Source of the DNA: AC-32 sp963772975
GTDB taxonomy: Bacteria; Actinomycetota; Thermoleophilia; Gaiellales; Gaiellaceae
DNA: 64,000 bases
Assembly: GCA_963772975.1 (NCBI GenBank)
Contig: CAVYZH010000002.1
Location: 660,923-724,922, forward strand
Direction: 5' to 3'
Position numbers and translations under genes: made by a program. Shown in pieces: positions 51,627 to 62,014 of this stretch (the first letter of the stretch is position 1; each line of letters begins with the position of its first letter). A model generated the notes under the pieces. It worked only from the letters and a program-made list of their open reading frames with translations, was not told where the DNA came from and made no database searches.

Positions 51627-52345
51627 CGGAACAGGTCGCGGTCGGCAGGAATCAACAGGTCGCGACCACTTCCCTGGCCGCTCGCGTCGAATCCCCTGAT
51701 CACGGCTGCAGGCACGCCGTCGGTCTTCCCCATCACGAGCTCCGCTGCACCTGCGAGCTCGTCGGCGACCGCGATCACGGTCGAGTGCAGCTCGTAGCCG
51801 GCGCGGTCGCGCGTGCCCTTCAGGTCGAGCAGCGGCCGGATCCCGGCGAGGCCGATCGCGACATCGGTCGTGCCCTGCCGCCATGGCCGGCCGAACGAGT
51901 CGCTGACGATCACCCCGACCTCGGCGCCGGTCAGCTCCCGCAGCCGCTCGCGCAGCCGCTCAGCCGACGCGTCCGGGTCCTCGGGCAGCAGCACGACCGT
52001 GCCGGCCTCGGGCGCGTTCGAGGAGTCGACGCCCGCCGAGGCGCAGACGAAGCCGTGCCGCGTCTCGGCGATCACGAGCGGCGGGCGGCTGCGGACGATC
52101 CGCGCCGACTCGCGCAGGATCACCTCGAGCCGGCGCGGGTCCTCGTCGCCGGCCAGCTCGCGCGCCCGCTCGGAGGGCTCGACCTCGTCCAGCCGCACGA
52201 CGCGGCCCTCGGCCTTCGAGACCGCCTTCTGCGCGACGACCAGCACGTCGCCGTCCTCGAGCTCGACCCGCTCCGCGATCAGCGCGCCGAGATCGGCCCC
52301 CGCCTCGATCTCCGGCAGCCCCTCGACCGGCCGGATCGAGATCAC
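51623..52345 (-). CDS. cofE: Coenzyme F420-0:L-glutamate ligase
   Basis: 240 residues. Adds glutamates to F420-0 using GTP. VVAQKAVSKAEGRVVRLDEV, HGFVCASAGVDSSNAPE, IVSDSFGRPWRQGTTDVAIG and HSTVIAVADELAGAAEL are conserved. The FMN-reductase domain found in mycobacterial FbiB is absent. GTGA overlap with the upstream gene. Confidence 0.93.
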   Translation of the reverse strand: MISIRPVEGLPEIEAGADLGALIAERVELEDGDVLVVAQKAVSKAEGRVVRLDEVEPSERARELAGDEDPRRLEVILRESARIVRSRPPLVIAETRHGFVCASAGVDSSNAPEAGTVVLLPEDPDASAERLRERLRELTGAEVGVIVSDSFGRPWRQGTTDVAIGLAGIRPLLDLKGTRDRAGYELHSTVIAVADELAGAAELVMGKTDGVPAAVIRGFDASGQGSGRDLLIPADRDLFR

Positions 52346-52962
52346 GGCAGGCCGGTGAGGCGGAGGCCCGCGTGGACGCCGTAGTCCCTGTTCACGTTCA
52401 GGATCACGGCGGTCATGGCTTCGAGGGCGCGGGAGTTGGCGAGCGGGCCGACGTCGATCGCGCGACCACCCACGAGGCGGCCGGCCAGCTCCAGGGCGAG
52501 CTCCTTCGCGGCCAGGTCGTCGCCGCAGATGAGCGCGTCCTGGTCGGGCGGCTCCGGGCCGGAGAGGTCGATCGCCGAGACCATCTGCAGACCGGAGGCG
52601 ATGGGCGCAGGGATCAGCCGCGAGAGGTTCTCGGCCAGCGAGCCCTCGTCGAGGCCAGGGACGATCCCGGTGTCGGTGAAGCGCAGGTCGCTGGCCACGC
52701 AGAGCACCGGCGTCTCGCCGATCGCGTCCGCGAGGCTGGCCGCGGTCTCCAGCGCCGCGTTCGACTTCGTTGCCAGCACGACCAGGTCGGCGCCGCGGAC
52801 GACGTCCTCGTTGGTGCCGCCCTGGACGCCGAGCTCGAGCGCCCGCTCCCGTGCCCGCTCGGCATCGCGCGAACCGATGTAGACGTCCTCGCCCAACGTG
52901 CGCAACCTCCGCGCGAGCGCGCGGCCGAAGGCGCCGGTGCCACCGATGATCGCGACCTTCAC
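52342..52962 (-). CDS. NADPH:F420 oxidoreductase (Fno-like)
   Basis: 206 residues. VAIIGGTGAFGRALARRL with an NADP-type SRDAERA following, VVLATKSNAAL, and a C-terminal NVNRDYGVHAGLRLTGLP. Interconverts F420 and NADP redox pools. GTG start overlaps the cofD stop. Confidence 0.9.
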   Translation of the reverse strand: MKVAIIGGTGAFGRALARRLRTLGEDVYIGSRDAERARERALELGVQGGTNEDVVRGADLVVLATKSNAALETAASLADAIGETPVLCVASDLRFTDTGIVPGLDEGSLAENLSRLIPAPIASGLQMVSAIDLSGPEPPDQDALICGDDLAAKELALELAGRLVGGRAIDVGPLANSRALEAMTAVILNVNRDYGVHAGLRLTGLP

Positions 52963-53880
52963 CGCAGCGCCGCCACGGATTCGAGCACCGCCTCGGCGAC
53001 GCGGCGGCGGCCCTCGGCATCCTCCATCAGCGTGCGCGTGACGATCGTCCGCACGCCGGCCTCGGCGTCCGCGTCGGCCTCGTCGATCACGAGCGCGTCG
53101 ATCAACCCCTTGTAACAGTCTGTTACTTGCTGCGGGCCGGTTCCGCCGCGGAGGCGCGCCAGCATCCGCGCCGCCGGGCCGCGCACCGCCTCGCCGCCGA
53201 TCAGCGGGCTGACCGCGACCGCCGGAACGGAGCGCCGCTCGAGCGCCTCGCGGATCCCGGCCACGGCCAGGATCGGGCCGACGCTGACGAACGGGTTGCT
53301 CGGCGCGATCGCGATCAGGTCGGCGGCCTCGAGCGCCTCGATCACGCCCGGCGCGGGCCGCGCAGCTTCCGCGCCCTCGAAGCGCACGCCGTCCACCTCG
53401 TCCCGGTGCCCGCGCGCGACGAACCATTCCTGGAACGGCAGCTCGCCGGCGGGAGTGGCCAGCCACGTGCGCAGGCGCTCGTCGGTCGCAGGCAGCAGCG
53501 TCGGCTCCAACGCCGAGGGCACGCGCAATCCGGGCGGTCACGGCCGAAAGCGGCTCGTCGCGCCGCAGCGCCTCGGTACGGACGAGATGGACGCCGAGAT
53601 CGAGGTCGCCGAGCCGGAACCAGCTTTCGCCGCCGAGCTCCGCCACCGTCTCGAGCGCGTTCCACGTCTCGCCCGCGCGGCCCCAGCCCTTGGCCTCGTC
53701 CAGCCTGCCGGTGAGCGTGTAGAGGATCGTGTCGAGGTCCGGCGAGACGTGAAGGCCGAGGATCTCGACGTCGTCGCCCACGTTGCCGACGATCGTCAGC
53801 TCGCCCGGGTCGATCGTCTCGGCCAGGGCGAGCGCGAGCCGGGAGCCGCCGAGCCCGCCGGCGAGAACCACGACTCTCAA
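52959..53880 (-). CDS. cofD: LPPG:Fo 2-phospho-L-lactate transferase
   Basis: About 306 codons with a frame change near 53530. VVVLAGGLGGSRLALALAE at the N-terminus, NVGDDVEILGLHVSPDLDTI, then IAIAPSNPFVSVGPILAV and SPLIGGEAVRGPA. Transfers the phospholactate unit to Fo. TTG start overlaps the cofC stop. A perfect inverted repeat lies inside at 53112-53126. Confidence 0.9.
53112..53126. repeat. Perfect 7+1+7 inverted repeat in cofD
   Basis: GTAACAG-T-CTGTTAC. It forces AT-rich codons (GTA, ACA) in a gene that otherwise uses G/C at third positions. May be an operator-like site or chance. Confidence 0.4.
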
Positions 53881-54431
53881 CGCGAGAGGCCGGTACGCAG
53901 CGCGTCGAGCGCAGCCGCAGTGCGGGAGCCGAGCCGGTCTTCGAGCCGCTCGAGGTCGGCGAGCGTGTCGACGTCGTCGGCCAGGTTCGGAATCGCCGCG
54001 AGCACCGCGGGAACGCCGAGCCGCTCGGCCCGCGCGAGGAACCGCTCCGCGCTGTCCTCGCCGTAGAGCGGCGCGAACAGGTGCGGAGAGGCGAGCGCGA
54101 GCGCGTTGGTCGTTCCGTCGGCCGCCTCGACGAGGGCGATCCCGCCCTCGGGCAACGCGCCGAGCAAGGTCAGCAGGTCGCGCGCCTGAGCGCACGGCAG
54201 GTCGGCGTTGACGACGAGCACCGGCCCGCTCTCGATCCGGCGCAGCGCGCCTTCGACCGCGTGTCCCTGGCCACCGGGCTCGTCGGCGACGACGACCTCG
54301 CCGACCGGCTCGGCGGCCGCGAGCACGTCCTCGAGCATCGCCTGCGCGAGGGCCGTGCGAACGTCGTCCGGAGCGGGCGCGAGTCGCTGCTTTGCCGTCT
54401 CTCCGCGGAAGGGAACAACAACGGTCGGCAT
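53877..54431 (-). CDS. cofC: 2-phospho-L-lactate guanylyltransferase
   Basis: 184 residues, nucleotidyltransferase fold: VVVPFRGETAKQRLAPAPDD, VVVADEPGGQGHAVEGAL and VLVVNADLPCA. First gene of the F420 operon, tightly overlapping cofD. Confidence 0.92.
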   Translation of the reverse strand: MPTVVVPFRGETAKQRLAPAPDDVRTALAQAMLEDVLAAAEPVGEVVVADEPGGQGHAVEGALRRIESGPVLVVNADLPCAQARDLLTLLGALPEGGIALVEAADGTTNALALASPHLFAPLYGEDSAERFLARAERLGVPAVLAAIPNLADDVDTLADLERLEDRLGSRTAAALDALRTGLSR

Positions 54432-54479
54432 GCCGTGGAGAGACTATCCAGCTGTGCGGGGGTCACCGCCGGACAATGC

Positions 54480-54513
54480 CCCACGGCCCGGCGCGGAGGC
54501 GCCGGGCCGTGGG
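54480..54513 (-). terminator. Strong hairpin terminator of the MMPL gene
   Basis: Perfect 15-bp stem (54480-54494 with 54499-54513), GGAG loop. Lies 53 nt after the MMPL stop and 49 nt before cofC. Confidence 0.8.
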
Positions 54514-54565
54514 ATGTGCTGAACACGAGTCCGCTGGACGAAGTGCTCGCCCGACGCTTTGGCGG

Positions 54566-56756
54566 CTAGATCGTCACCGCCTGAGGCCCTTCGGGCTCGT
54601 CTTCGGGCTCGAGCCGCGGCAGCCACTCGAGCCAGCTCGGCAGGTACCAGTTCCACGTCCCGAGCAGCTTCATCGTGGCCGGGAGCAGGACGCCCCGAAC
54701 GATCGTCGCGTCGATCAGGATCGCGGCCGCCAGCCCGACGCCGAACTGCTTGAAGAACGGCATCGAGAGCGCGCCGAACACCGCGAACACGCACACCATC
54801 ACGATCGCGGCACTCGTGACGACGCCGGCCGTGCTCTTGATCCCGTGGGCGACCGCGTCGTCCATCGTCTCGCCGCGGTCGAAGTTCTCGCGGATGCGGC
54901 TGAGGATGAAGACGTGGTAGTCCATCGAGAGGCCGAACAGGATCACGAACAGCAGCAGCGGCACGACCGTCTCGATCCCGTCGGCAGAGCTGGCGCCGAG
55001 CAGGCTCTTGCCGACGCCGTGCTGGAAGACGAGCACGAGCACGCCGTAGGCGGCGGCGACCGACAGCAGGTTGAGCACGATCGCCTTGGTCGCCACCACG
55101 ATCGAGCGGAACGCGACCAGCATCAGCGCGAACGCGAACAGGAGCACGAAGGCGATCACCGGCGCCAGGTTCGACTTCAGCGCGGCGGCGGCGTCCTTCC
55201 ACGCGGCGGTTCGGCCGGTCACGCCCGCCTCCGCGCCCGGGAGGGCGCCGACCGTCTCGGGGACGATCGTCCCGCGCAGGTCGCGGAAGGCCTCGTTCGA
55301 GGCGGCGTCGGTGCCGTTCCCCGCGATCGGCACGGTGATGTTCGCGACCGTGCCCGCTCGGGTTGACGGCGACCGTAATCGGCTCGAAGGCCCGGCCGCT
55401 GGCGAGCGCCCGCCGCTTCAGCTCGGCGATCGCGCTCCGTGCTGCCGGCGTGCGCACGCTCGCCGCCTTGACGACGACGTTGGCCGGCAGCGCCTTGCCT
55501 GGGAACGCCTTCTGCATCTGGTGGTACGTCTTGATGACGGTCAGCGACTGCGGGAACGACTCGACGCCCTGCGGCGCGAGACGGAGCCCGAGCGCCGGCA
55601 GGGCCAGCGCGACCAGCACCCCTGCCGAGAGGGCCGCCGACAGGACGGGCCGGCGCAGGACGCGATCGACGATCGCGCCCCAGAAACGGCCCTGCCCGTC
55701 GTCTCGGCGGTGGCGGCCGATGAACGGGACGCGCAGCCGGTCGACGTTGTCGCCGAGACGCGAGAGCACCGCGGGAAGCACCGTCAGCGAGCCGAGCACC
55801 GCCACCGCGACGACGAGGATCGTGGCGAAGCCGAGCGACGCGAAGATCTGGTCGCCGGTCAGGAACATGCCGGCCATCGCCACCATCACGGTCAGGCCCG
55901 AGATCAGCACGGAGCGGCCGGAGGTCGCCGCGGCGGCCTCGAGCGCCGCCTCGGGGCTCTTCCCCGCAGCGCGCTCCTGCCGTTCGCGCTTCAAGTAGAA
56001 CATCGAGTAGTCGACGCCGACGGCGAGCCCGATCAGGAGCACCATCGCCGGGGCCTCGAAGGCGACCGGGATCAGATGGCTCGGCAGCGCGATCAGGCCG
56101 AACGTCGCCAGGATGGCGGTCAGGGCGAGCAGCAGCGGGATGCCGGCCGCCACGAGCGCGCCGAACGCGAGCACGAGGATGAGCAGCGTGATCGGGAGCG
56201 AGAGCGCTCCCGCCTTGCCGAGGTCGTCGCCGTAGGCGGTCTCGACGCCCTTCTGCGCGCTGGCGTAGCCGAACTCGCCGATCGTGAAGCCCGGGTGGCC
56301 CGCTTGCGCGGCTGCGACCGCGTCGAGCGCCGGCTTGACGTTGTCGACCGCCTTGTCCTTGTCGCCCTTGATCGTGAAGTCGACGAGCGCGGCGTGGCCG
56401 TCCTTCGCGACCGCGCCGCGATGGACGCCCTGCACGGCGGCCACGCGGGAGACGCGCGCGACCACGTCGCTCACCGCCGCCTCGAAGGCGGGCGTTCCGG
56501 CACGGGCGGAGCGGCTTCGGATCAGGACGCTCTCGTCGGCCGGTTGCTTGAAGCCGTCGTTGAGGATCCTGTCCATGCGGCCGGACTCGCCGGGGCCGGG
56601 CGCGTTGGGATCGACGTTGTTGACGCCGATCGCCGTGCCGAGACCGAAGGCGACGATCACGAACGCGAGCCAGCCGAAGGTCGCCGTCTTCCAGTTCGCG
56701 GCGCTCCAGCGGCCCATGCGGGCGGCGAGATTGGAATGGGGACGCGGGGGATGCAT
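54566..56756 (-). CDS. MMPL-family RND transporter, one frameshift
   Basis: About 730 codons, two copies of the six-TM RND half. GLAVGVDYSMFYLKRERQE and FVILFGLSMDYHVFILSRIRE are the paired TM4-like motifs with the proton-relay Asp-Tyr. The frame is lost near 55365 where a G run appears one base too long (AVNPSG then TVANITVP). Exports lipids or hydrophobic compounds. Confidence 0.9.
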
Positions 56757-56922
56757 CTGCCTACCTCCTTGGGGTCAACCGTGAGTGCGGTCAGGACGAC
56801 GCTAGGACGACGCCGGACGCGCGTCGTCGTAGGAAAGCCGCGTTCGGGCTCGTGCCGCAGGGTGACGTCGTCTCCGACCCCGGTAGGAGGCGACGGGGGA
56901 GAACGTCGAGTACCGTCATCGT

Positions 56923-58089
56923 GTGAGCCGGATCAGCACCCTCTCGCGGACGTACGTGTTCGACATGCTGATCGTGCTGCTCCTCGTGTCCGCGATGCTC
57001 GAAGTCCTGGTCGGCCGCAACTCGCCCGGGGCACCGCAGACGACGCTGTGGTTCGTTCTGCCGGCCATCGCCATCCTGGTCGTCCCCGTCCTCGCCCGCC
57101 GCCGCTTTCCGTTCGCTCCGGCCGCGCACTGGGTGCTGGCGATCGGGATCGCGTTCGTCGACTGGCGGCTGATCCCGTTCGCGATCAGCATCTTTGTGGT
57201 CGGGCTGGTCGCAGCGTTCCTGCTCGGGAACCTGCGCGATCCGCTTCCAGGCGGCCCTCGGCCTGGCGTTCGTGATCGCAGCGACCCCTGGTGGTGGTCT
57301 ACCGGATCCCCGGACACTCGGCAGCCGAGATGATCTTCATCCCGCTCGAGTTCGCGATCGCCTGGCTCGCGGGGTTCGCGGTGCGCGAGCGCTCGGAGCA
57401 GGCGGAGGCAGCCGAGCTCCGCGCGGCCGTCGCCGAGCGCGAGCGAGACGCGGCAGCCCGCGATCGCCGTTGCCGAGGAGCGCGCAAGGATCGCCCGCGA
57501 GCTCCACGACATCGTCGCCCACGCGGTCAGCGTGATGGTGCTCCAGGTCGGCGCCGTCAGGCACAAGCTCCCGGATGAGCTGGCCGAGGACCGGGAGGCG
57601 CTGAACAGCGTCGAGCAGACCGGTCGCACGGCGCTCGGGGAGATGCGGCATCTGCTGGGGGCGATGCGCGCGGCCGGCGACGAGCCGGAGCTCATGCCTC
57701 AACCGGGGCTCGAGAGCCTCGACTTGCTGCTCGAGAAGGTCGCGCACGCCGGCCTGCCGGTGCGGCTGCACGTGGAGGGCGAGCCGTTCCCCGTTCCGCG
57801 AGCAATCGACCTCTCCGCCTACCGGATCGTGCAAGAGGGGCTGACGAACGCGCTCAAGCACGCCCGGGCGACGAGCGCCGACGTCACTCTCCGCTACCAG
57901 CCTGAGGAGTTGCGCCTCGAGGTGCGTGACGACGGCATCGGCACCGCGACCACCGACGGTCTCGGCCACGGGCTCATCGGCGTGCGCGAGCGAGTGAAGA
58001 TCTACGGTGGCGAGATGACGGCGGGGAGCGCGAACGGCAGCGGCTTCGTCCTCAGCACCCGGCTCCCGCTCGGTGGGCACCGGCGATGA
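56923..58089 (+). CDS. NarL-type sensor histidine kinase, frameshifted
   Basis: About 388 codons. Membrane region of four or more segments at 1-120, coiled linker (EQAEAAELRAAVAERERDAA), HisKA_3 motif ERARIARELHDIVAHAVSVM with the phosphoacceptor His, and ATPase domain (YRIVQEGLTNALKHA, VRDDGIG). Frame changes near 57245 and 57465. Stop overlaps the regulator ATG. Confidence 0.88.
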
Positions 58090-58748
58090 CGATCCGAGTA
58101 CTGGTCGCAGACGACCAGTCGATGGTGCGGGCCGGCTTCCGGATGCTGCTCTCGCGCGAGCAGGACGTGGACGTCGTCGCCGAGGCGAGCAACGGCCTCG
58201 AGGCGGTGGACAAGGCCGCGCGCTTCCAGCCCGACGTCGTGCTGATGGACATCCGCATGCCGGAGCTCGACGGCCTGCAGGCGACGCGGCAGATCTTGAC
58301 CGCCGACCCGTCGGCGCGCGTGCTCGTGCTCACCACCTTCGACCTCGACGAGTACGTCTACGAAGCGCTTCGGGCCGGTGCCAGCGGGTTCGTGCTCAAG
58401 GACGACCCGCCCGAGCAGCTGCTCGGGGCGATTCGCACCGTCGCCGCTGGCGACGCCCTCCTTTCGCCCTCCGTGACCAAGCAGGTGATCGACCAGTTTT
58501 CACGTCTGCCCCGCCGCGAGCCGCCGGAGGGGCTCGCGGAGCTGACCGAGCGAGAACGGGAAGTCCTGGCGCTGATCGCCGAGGGGCGGTCGAACGCGGA
58601 GATCGGCGAGGCGTTGTTCATCAGCGACACCACCGTCAAGACACACGTCACGCACGTGCTGCAGAAGCTCGGCCTGCGCGACCGCGTCCAGGCGGTCGTG
58701 CTCGCGTATCAGTCCGGCCTCGTCGACGCCGAGTCAGACCCCGCCTGA
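58086..58748 (+). CDS. NarL/FixJ-family response regulator
   Basis: 220 residues. VADDQSMVRAGF, VVLMDIRMPELDG with the Asp, FVLKDDPPEQL, and the LuxR helix-turn-helix (LTEREREVLALIAEGRSNAEI). Partner of the preceding kinase. Confidence 0.95.
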   Translation: MTIRVLVADDQSMVRAGFRMLLSREQDVDVVAEASNGLEAVDKAARFQPDVVLMDIRMPELDGLQATRQILTADPSARVLVLTTFDLDEYVYEALRAGASGFVLKDDPPEQLLGAIRTVAAGDALLSPSVTKQVIDQFSRLPRREPPEGLAELTEREREVLALIAEGRSNAEIGEALFISDTTVKTHVTHVLQKLGLRDRVQAVVLAYQSGLVDAESDPA

Positions 58749-59909
58749 GCCGGGGCCACGGGTCGACCACTCGCGCAGCTCGTACCAGTGCGAGCCGCGC
58801 AGCGCCTCGGCGACCTGCGGGTCGGTGTGGGCGGCGTAGAAGACGTTGTGGTCGAGATCGGCGCAGACCGCGACGTCCTGCAGGGAGACGTCCTGCAGCT
58901 CGGCGAGCACGTCCGAGGGCAGCTTCGCCTCCGCGACCGTGTAGTGCATGAACTGCAGCTCGGGCGCGACCTCCATCAGCAGCGGCCAGTCGGGACAGGT
59001 CCGGGAGCTCACGAAGCGGCCCGACCCGGAACGGCCGGCTCTGCCACCCGCGCGCGCTCGGACGACCCCGGCCAGCGCGGCGATGAAGGCCGGGTCGTCG
59101 TTGAGCGAGTCCATCCGCTCCAGCTCGAGGCCGAGCTCGCCCGCCTTCTCACGCGCTTCGATCTCGAGGTCCCAGAGGATCTCGAGGTGGTCGGAGACGA
59201 AGCCGACCGGCGCGACGAGCACCTTGCCGACGCCCTCGCTGTGCAGCCGCTCGAGCTCGTCGAGGATGTCGGGCCCGAGCCACGGCTCGCCGGTCGGGCT
59301 CGCGCTCTGGAAGGCGAACGACCAGCGCTCGCCGAGGCCCGCGCGCTCGGCGACCAGGCGCGAGGTCTCCAGCAGCTGCTCCCGGTAGGGGTCGCCGTCG
59401 GCGAGGATCCGCTCGGGCAGCGAGTGCGCGGTGAAGACGACCCAGGCGTCGGTCCCGCGCACGCGCGTAGCCACGACGTCCACGAACGCCGGGTCGTCGT
59501 GCCAGCTGTCGACGAGCACGAGCTCGGCGTCGCGCCCGTCGAGCGCCGCCTCGAGCCGCTCGCGGTACTCGCCGACCGACAGGCGCGAGAAGTGCGGGGC
59601 CAGCACGACGCCGATCAGCCGCGTCGCGCCGCCGGTGAGTGCCCTGTCCACGGCCTCGGCGATCCGCGGGCGCCAGTGCTTCATCCCGACGAAGACCGGG
59701 ATCCCGAGCTCGCGCTCCAGCGCCGAGCGCTGCGCCTCGGTCACCTCGTCGAGCGGCGAGCGCCCGCCGATCCGCCGGTAGCGCTCGGCCAGCTCGGCGA
59801 CCGCCTCGTCCGAGACGGGCCTGCCGCCGCGGATGTCCTCGAAGTACGGGCGGATGTCCTCCGCGGTTGCCGGGCTGCCATACGCCATCAGGATCACTGC
59901 ATCGCTCAT
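58734..59909 (-). CDS. hemH: Ferrochelatase with C-terminal extension
   Basis: 391 residues, longer than typical bacterial ferrochelatases (about 310-340). AVILMAYGSPATAEDIRPYF, FVGMKHWRPRI, FTAHSLPERI and APVGFVSDHLEILWDLEIEA are the conserved core. From about residue 310 a Cys-containing extension of about 80 residues follows (TCPDWPLLMEVAPELQF, VAVCADLDHNVFYAAH). May bind an iron-sulphur cluster, as in other actinobacterial enzymes. ATG overlaps the hemE stop. Confidence 0.9.
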   Translation of the reverse strand: MSDAVILMAYGSPATAEDIRPYFEDIRGGRPVSDEAVAELAERYRRIGGRSPLDEVTEAQRSALERELGIPVFVGMKHWRPRIAEAVDRALTGGATRLIGVVLAPHFSRLSVGEYRERLEAALDGRDAELVLVDSWHDDPAFVDVVATRVRGTDAWVVFTAHSLPERILADGDPYREQLLETSRLVAERAGLGERWSFAFQSASPTGEPWLGPDILDELERLHSEGVGKVLVAPVGFVSDHLEILWDLEIEAREKAGELGLELERMDSLNDDPAFIAALAGVVRARAGGRAGRSGSGRFVSSRTCPDWPLLMEVAPELQFMHYTVAEAKLPSDVLAELQDVSLQDVAVCADLDHNVFYAAHTDPQVAEALRGSHWYELREWSTRGPGSGGV

Positions 59910-60934
59910 GCCGGAACCATGGTCGTCTCGTGCACGAACTCAACGAGCCTGCCGAGCAACGCAGGATCGGTCTCCGGCAGCACGCCGTGGCCGAGGTTGA
60001 AGATGTGCCCGGGCCGCCCGGCCGCGCGCTCGAGCACGTCGCGCGTGCCGGCCTCGACCCGCTCCCACGGGCCGAGCAGGACGGCGCCGTCGAGGTTGCC
60101 CTGGATGCCGCGGTCGTGGCCGACTCGCTCCCAGGCGACGTCGAGCGGGACGCGCCAGTCGACGCCGATCACGTCCCCGCCGACCGCCGCGCGCTCCTCG
60201 AGCAGGTGCGCGTCGCCGGTCGCAAAGTGGATCGTCGGCACCTCCACCGCGTCGAGCACGCGCGCCGAGTAGGGCGCGACGAACTCGCGGTAGTCGGCGA
60301 CCGAGAGCGCGCCGGCCCACGAGTCGAACAGCTGGATCGCATCCGCCCCGGCGCCCGCGCAGGCGGCGACGTACAACGCGAACGCGTCGGCGAGCTTCTC
60401 CATCAGCGCGTGCCAGACCTCCGGCTGCGAGTACATGCACGCCTTCGTCAGCTTGAACTCGCGCGAGGGCTTGCCCTCGATCAGGTAGCCCGCGACCGTG
60501 AACGGGCCGCCGGCGAAGCCGACCACCGCCTGGTCGTCGCGCAGCGCCTCGCGCACGAGGCGAACCGACTCGAGCGTCCACGGCACGGACTCCTCCGGCA
60601 GGGGCACGACCAGCCGCTCGACGTCGGCGAGCGTGCGCACCGGCGAGGCGACGACCGGGCCGACGTTCTCGACCAGCTCGACGTCGACGCCCATCCCGAG
60701 GACGGGGAGCATGATGTCCGCGAACATCACCGCCGCGTCCACGTCGTGGCGCCGCACCGGCTGCAGCGTCACCTCCGCGCAGAGCTCCGGCTGCCGTGCG
60801 ATCTCGAACAGGCCGTACTGCTTCCGCAGCTCGCGGTACTCGGGCAGCGAGCGCCCCGCCTGGCGCATGAACCAGACCGGCGTGCGCTCGACGGGCTCCC
60901 GCCGGGCGGCGCGGACGAGAAGGGACTCGACCAC
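59906..60934 (-). CDS. hemE: Uroporphyrinogen decarboxylase
   Basis: 342 residues. TPVWFMRQAGRSLPEYRELR carries the substrate-binding Arg residues, MFADIMLP the catalytic Asp, FAGGPFTVAGYLIEG, and FNLGHGVLPETDP. First of a hemE-hemH operon. Confidence 0.95.
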   Translation of the reverse strand: MVESLLVRAARREPVERTPVWFMRQAGRSLPEYRELRKQYGLFEIARQPELCAEVTLQPVRRHDVDAAVMFADIMLPVLGMGVDVELVENVGPVVASPVRTLADVERLVVPLPEESVPWTLESVRLVREALRDDQAVVGFAGGPFTVAGYLIEGKPSREFKLTKACMYSQPEVWHALMEKLADAFALYVAACAGAGADAIQLFDSWAGALSVADYREFVAPYSARVLDAVEVPTIHFATGDAHLLEERAAVGGDVIGVDWRVPLDVAWERVGHDRGIQGNLDGAVLLGPWERVEAGTRDVLERAAGRPGHIFNLGHGVLPETDPALLGRLVEFVHETTMVPA

Positions 60935-60959
60935 GCAGGAAATCTAGCCTTGGACTCCC

Positions 60960-61958
60960 CTAGCGACGCGGCAAGAACGTGATGTGACCTTCGGCGTGAG
61001 CGTTCACCGGCCCATCGACGACGCGACGGACCGTGCAGACACGCCCACAACGCACCGCGAGCGTCTTCGCACCCGACTCCGTCGCCACCAACAGGTCCCC
61101 CGCTCGTAGTCGGGCCGTCGAGATCTCAGCGGGACGGAGTACGAGAAGGCTGTCCGAGCCGGTTGTCGGCGATCCCGGAGCGCCGAGATCGGAAAGGTAG
61201 GCCGTGCCGTGGCGCCCCAGCGCCCGCGGCACGAAGCCGAGCGTCTCGACGCCGACGTCCGCTCCAGCCGCAAGGCCGGATTCGGCCAGAACACGGGTTC
61301 GACCCCTCGGCCCGAAGGCGTAGATCCGGCCGCTGTGTTCATCGGCGGCAATCAGCCAACCCGGGTAGCGCCCGAACGTCCGAGGAGCTACGGCCAGCCC
61401 GCCCTCGACGGACGGAGCACCCGCCGTGACGACGCGGTCGCGGCCGCGGCAGTCGAAGGCATGAAGAGTGGTCTTCCCGGACGCGGTGGCGGTCACGAGC
61501 AGGCGGAAGCCGAACGAACCGACACGGTCGATCGCGATTCCCGACGGAAACGCGCCGACCGGCAGGCTTGCGAACTGACGGCTCCGACCGGCAGTGTCAA
61601 CGCGCACCACCCCTGGAGCGGCTCCCGGGCGGAGCGCAAAGACGTCGTCACGACGGAAAGAACACCCGCTACCTGGGACGCCGTGCCCTGTCCCGAGCGC
61701 AAGGTACGGCTCTCCAGCCGAGCCCGCATACCCCCGCGGACCGCGCGCGAACGGAACCGGCGCAGCTCCACGTCGTAGAAGGAAGAGACCGCCTTGCGAG
61801 GCCAACACCAGACGTCCGTCCAGGCGAGGCCCGACCACGTCGACGATGCCGGGGACCTTGACGAGCGGCCGCCATGTGCCGAGCGCCGGTGCCGCCGAGC
61901 CTACGCCCGCCGCGATGAACAGCATTAGCCCTCCCGCGACACCAGCGCGCGCCCCCAC
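60960..61958 (-). CDS. Secreted beta-propeller-like protein
   Basis: 332 residues from GTG 61958 (ATG 61925 also possible). Signal segment (GVAGGLMLFIAAGVGSAAPA), then repeated short strands with Gly turns (LVLASQGGLFLLRRG, GWLIAADEHSGRIYAFGPRG, LRAGDLLVATESGAKTLAV). Function unknown. Confidence 0.65.
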   Translation of the reverse strand: MGARAGVAGGLMLFIAAGVGSAAPALGTWRPLVKVPGIVDVVGPRLDGRLVLASQGGLFLLRRGAAPVPFARGPRGYAGSAGEPYLALGTGHGVPGSGCSFRRDDVFALRPGAAPGVVRVDTAGRSRQFASLPVGAFPSGIAIDRVGSFGFRLLVTATASGKTTLHAFDCRGRDRVVTAGAPSVEGGLAVAPRTFGRYPGWLIAADEHSGRIYAFGPRGRTRVLAESGLAAGADVGVETLGFVPRALGRHGTAYLSDLGAPGSPTTGSDSLLVLRPAEISTARLRAGDLLVATESGAKTLAVRCGRVCTVRRVVDGPVNAHAEGHITFLPRR

Positions 61959-62014
61959 GAAGACAGAGTACTGGCCGAGTCCAGCGTCATTCGCGCCCTT
62001 ACCGCGAACGTCGA

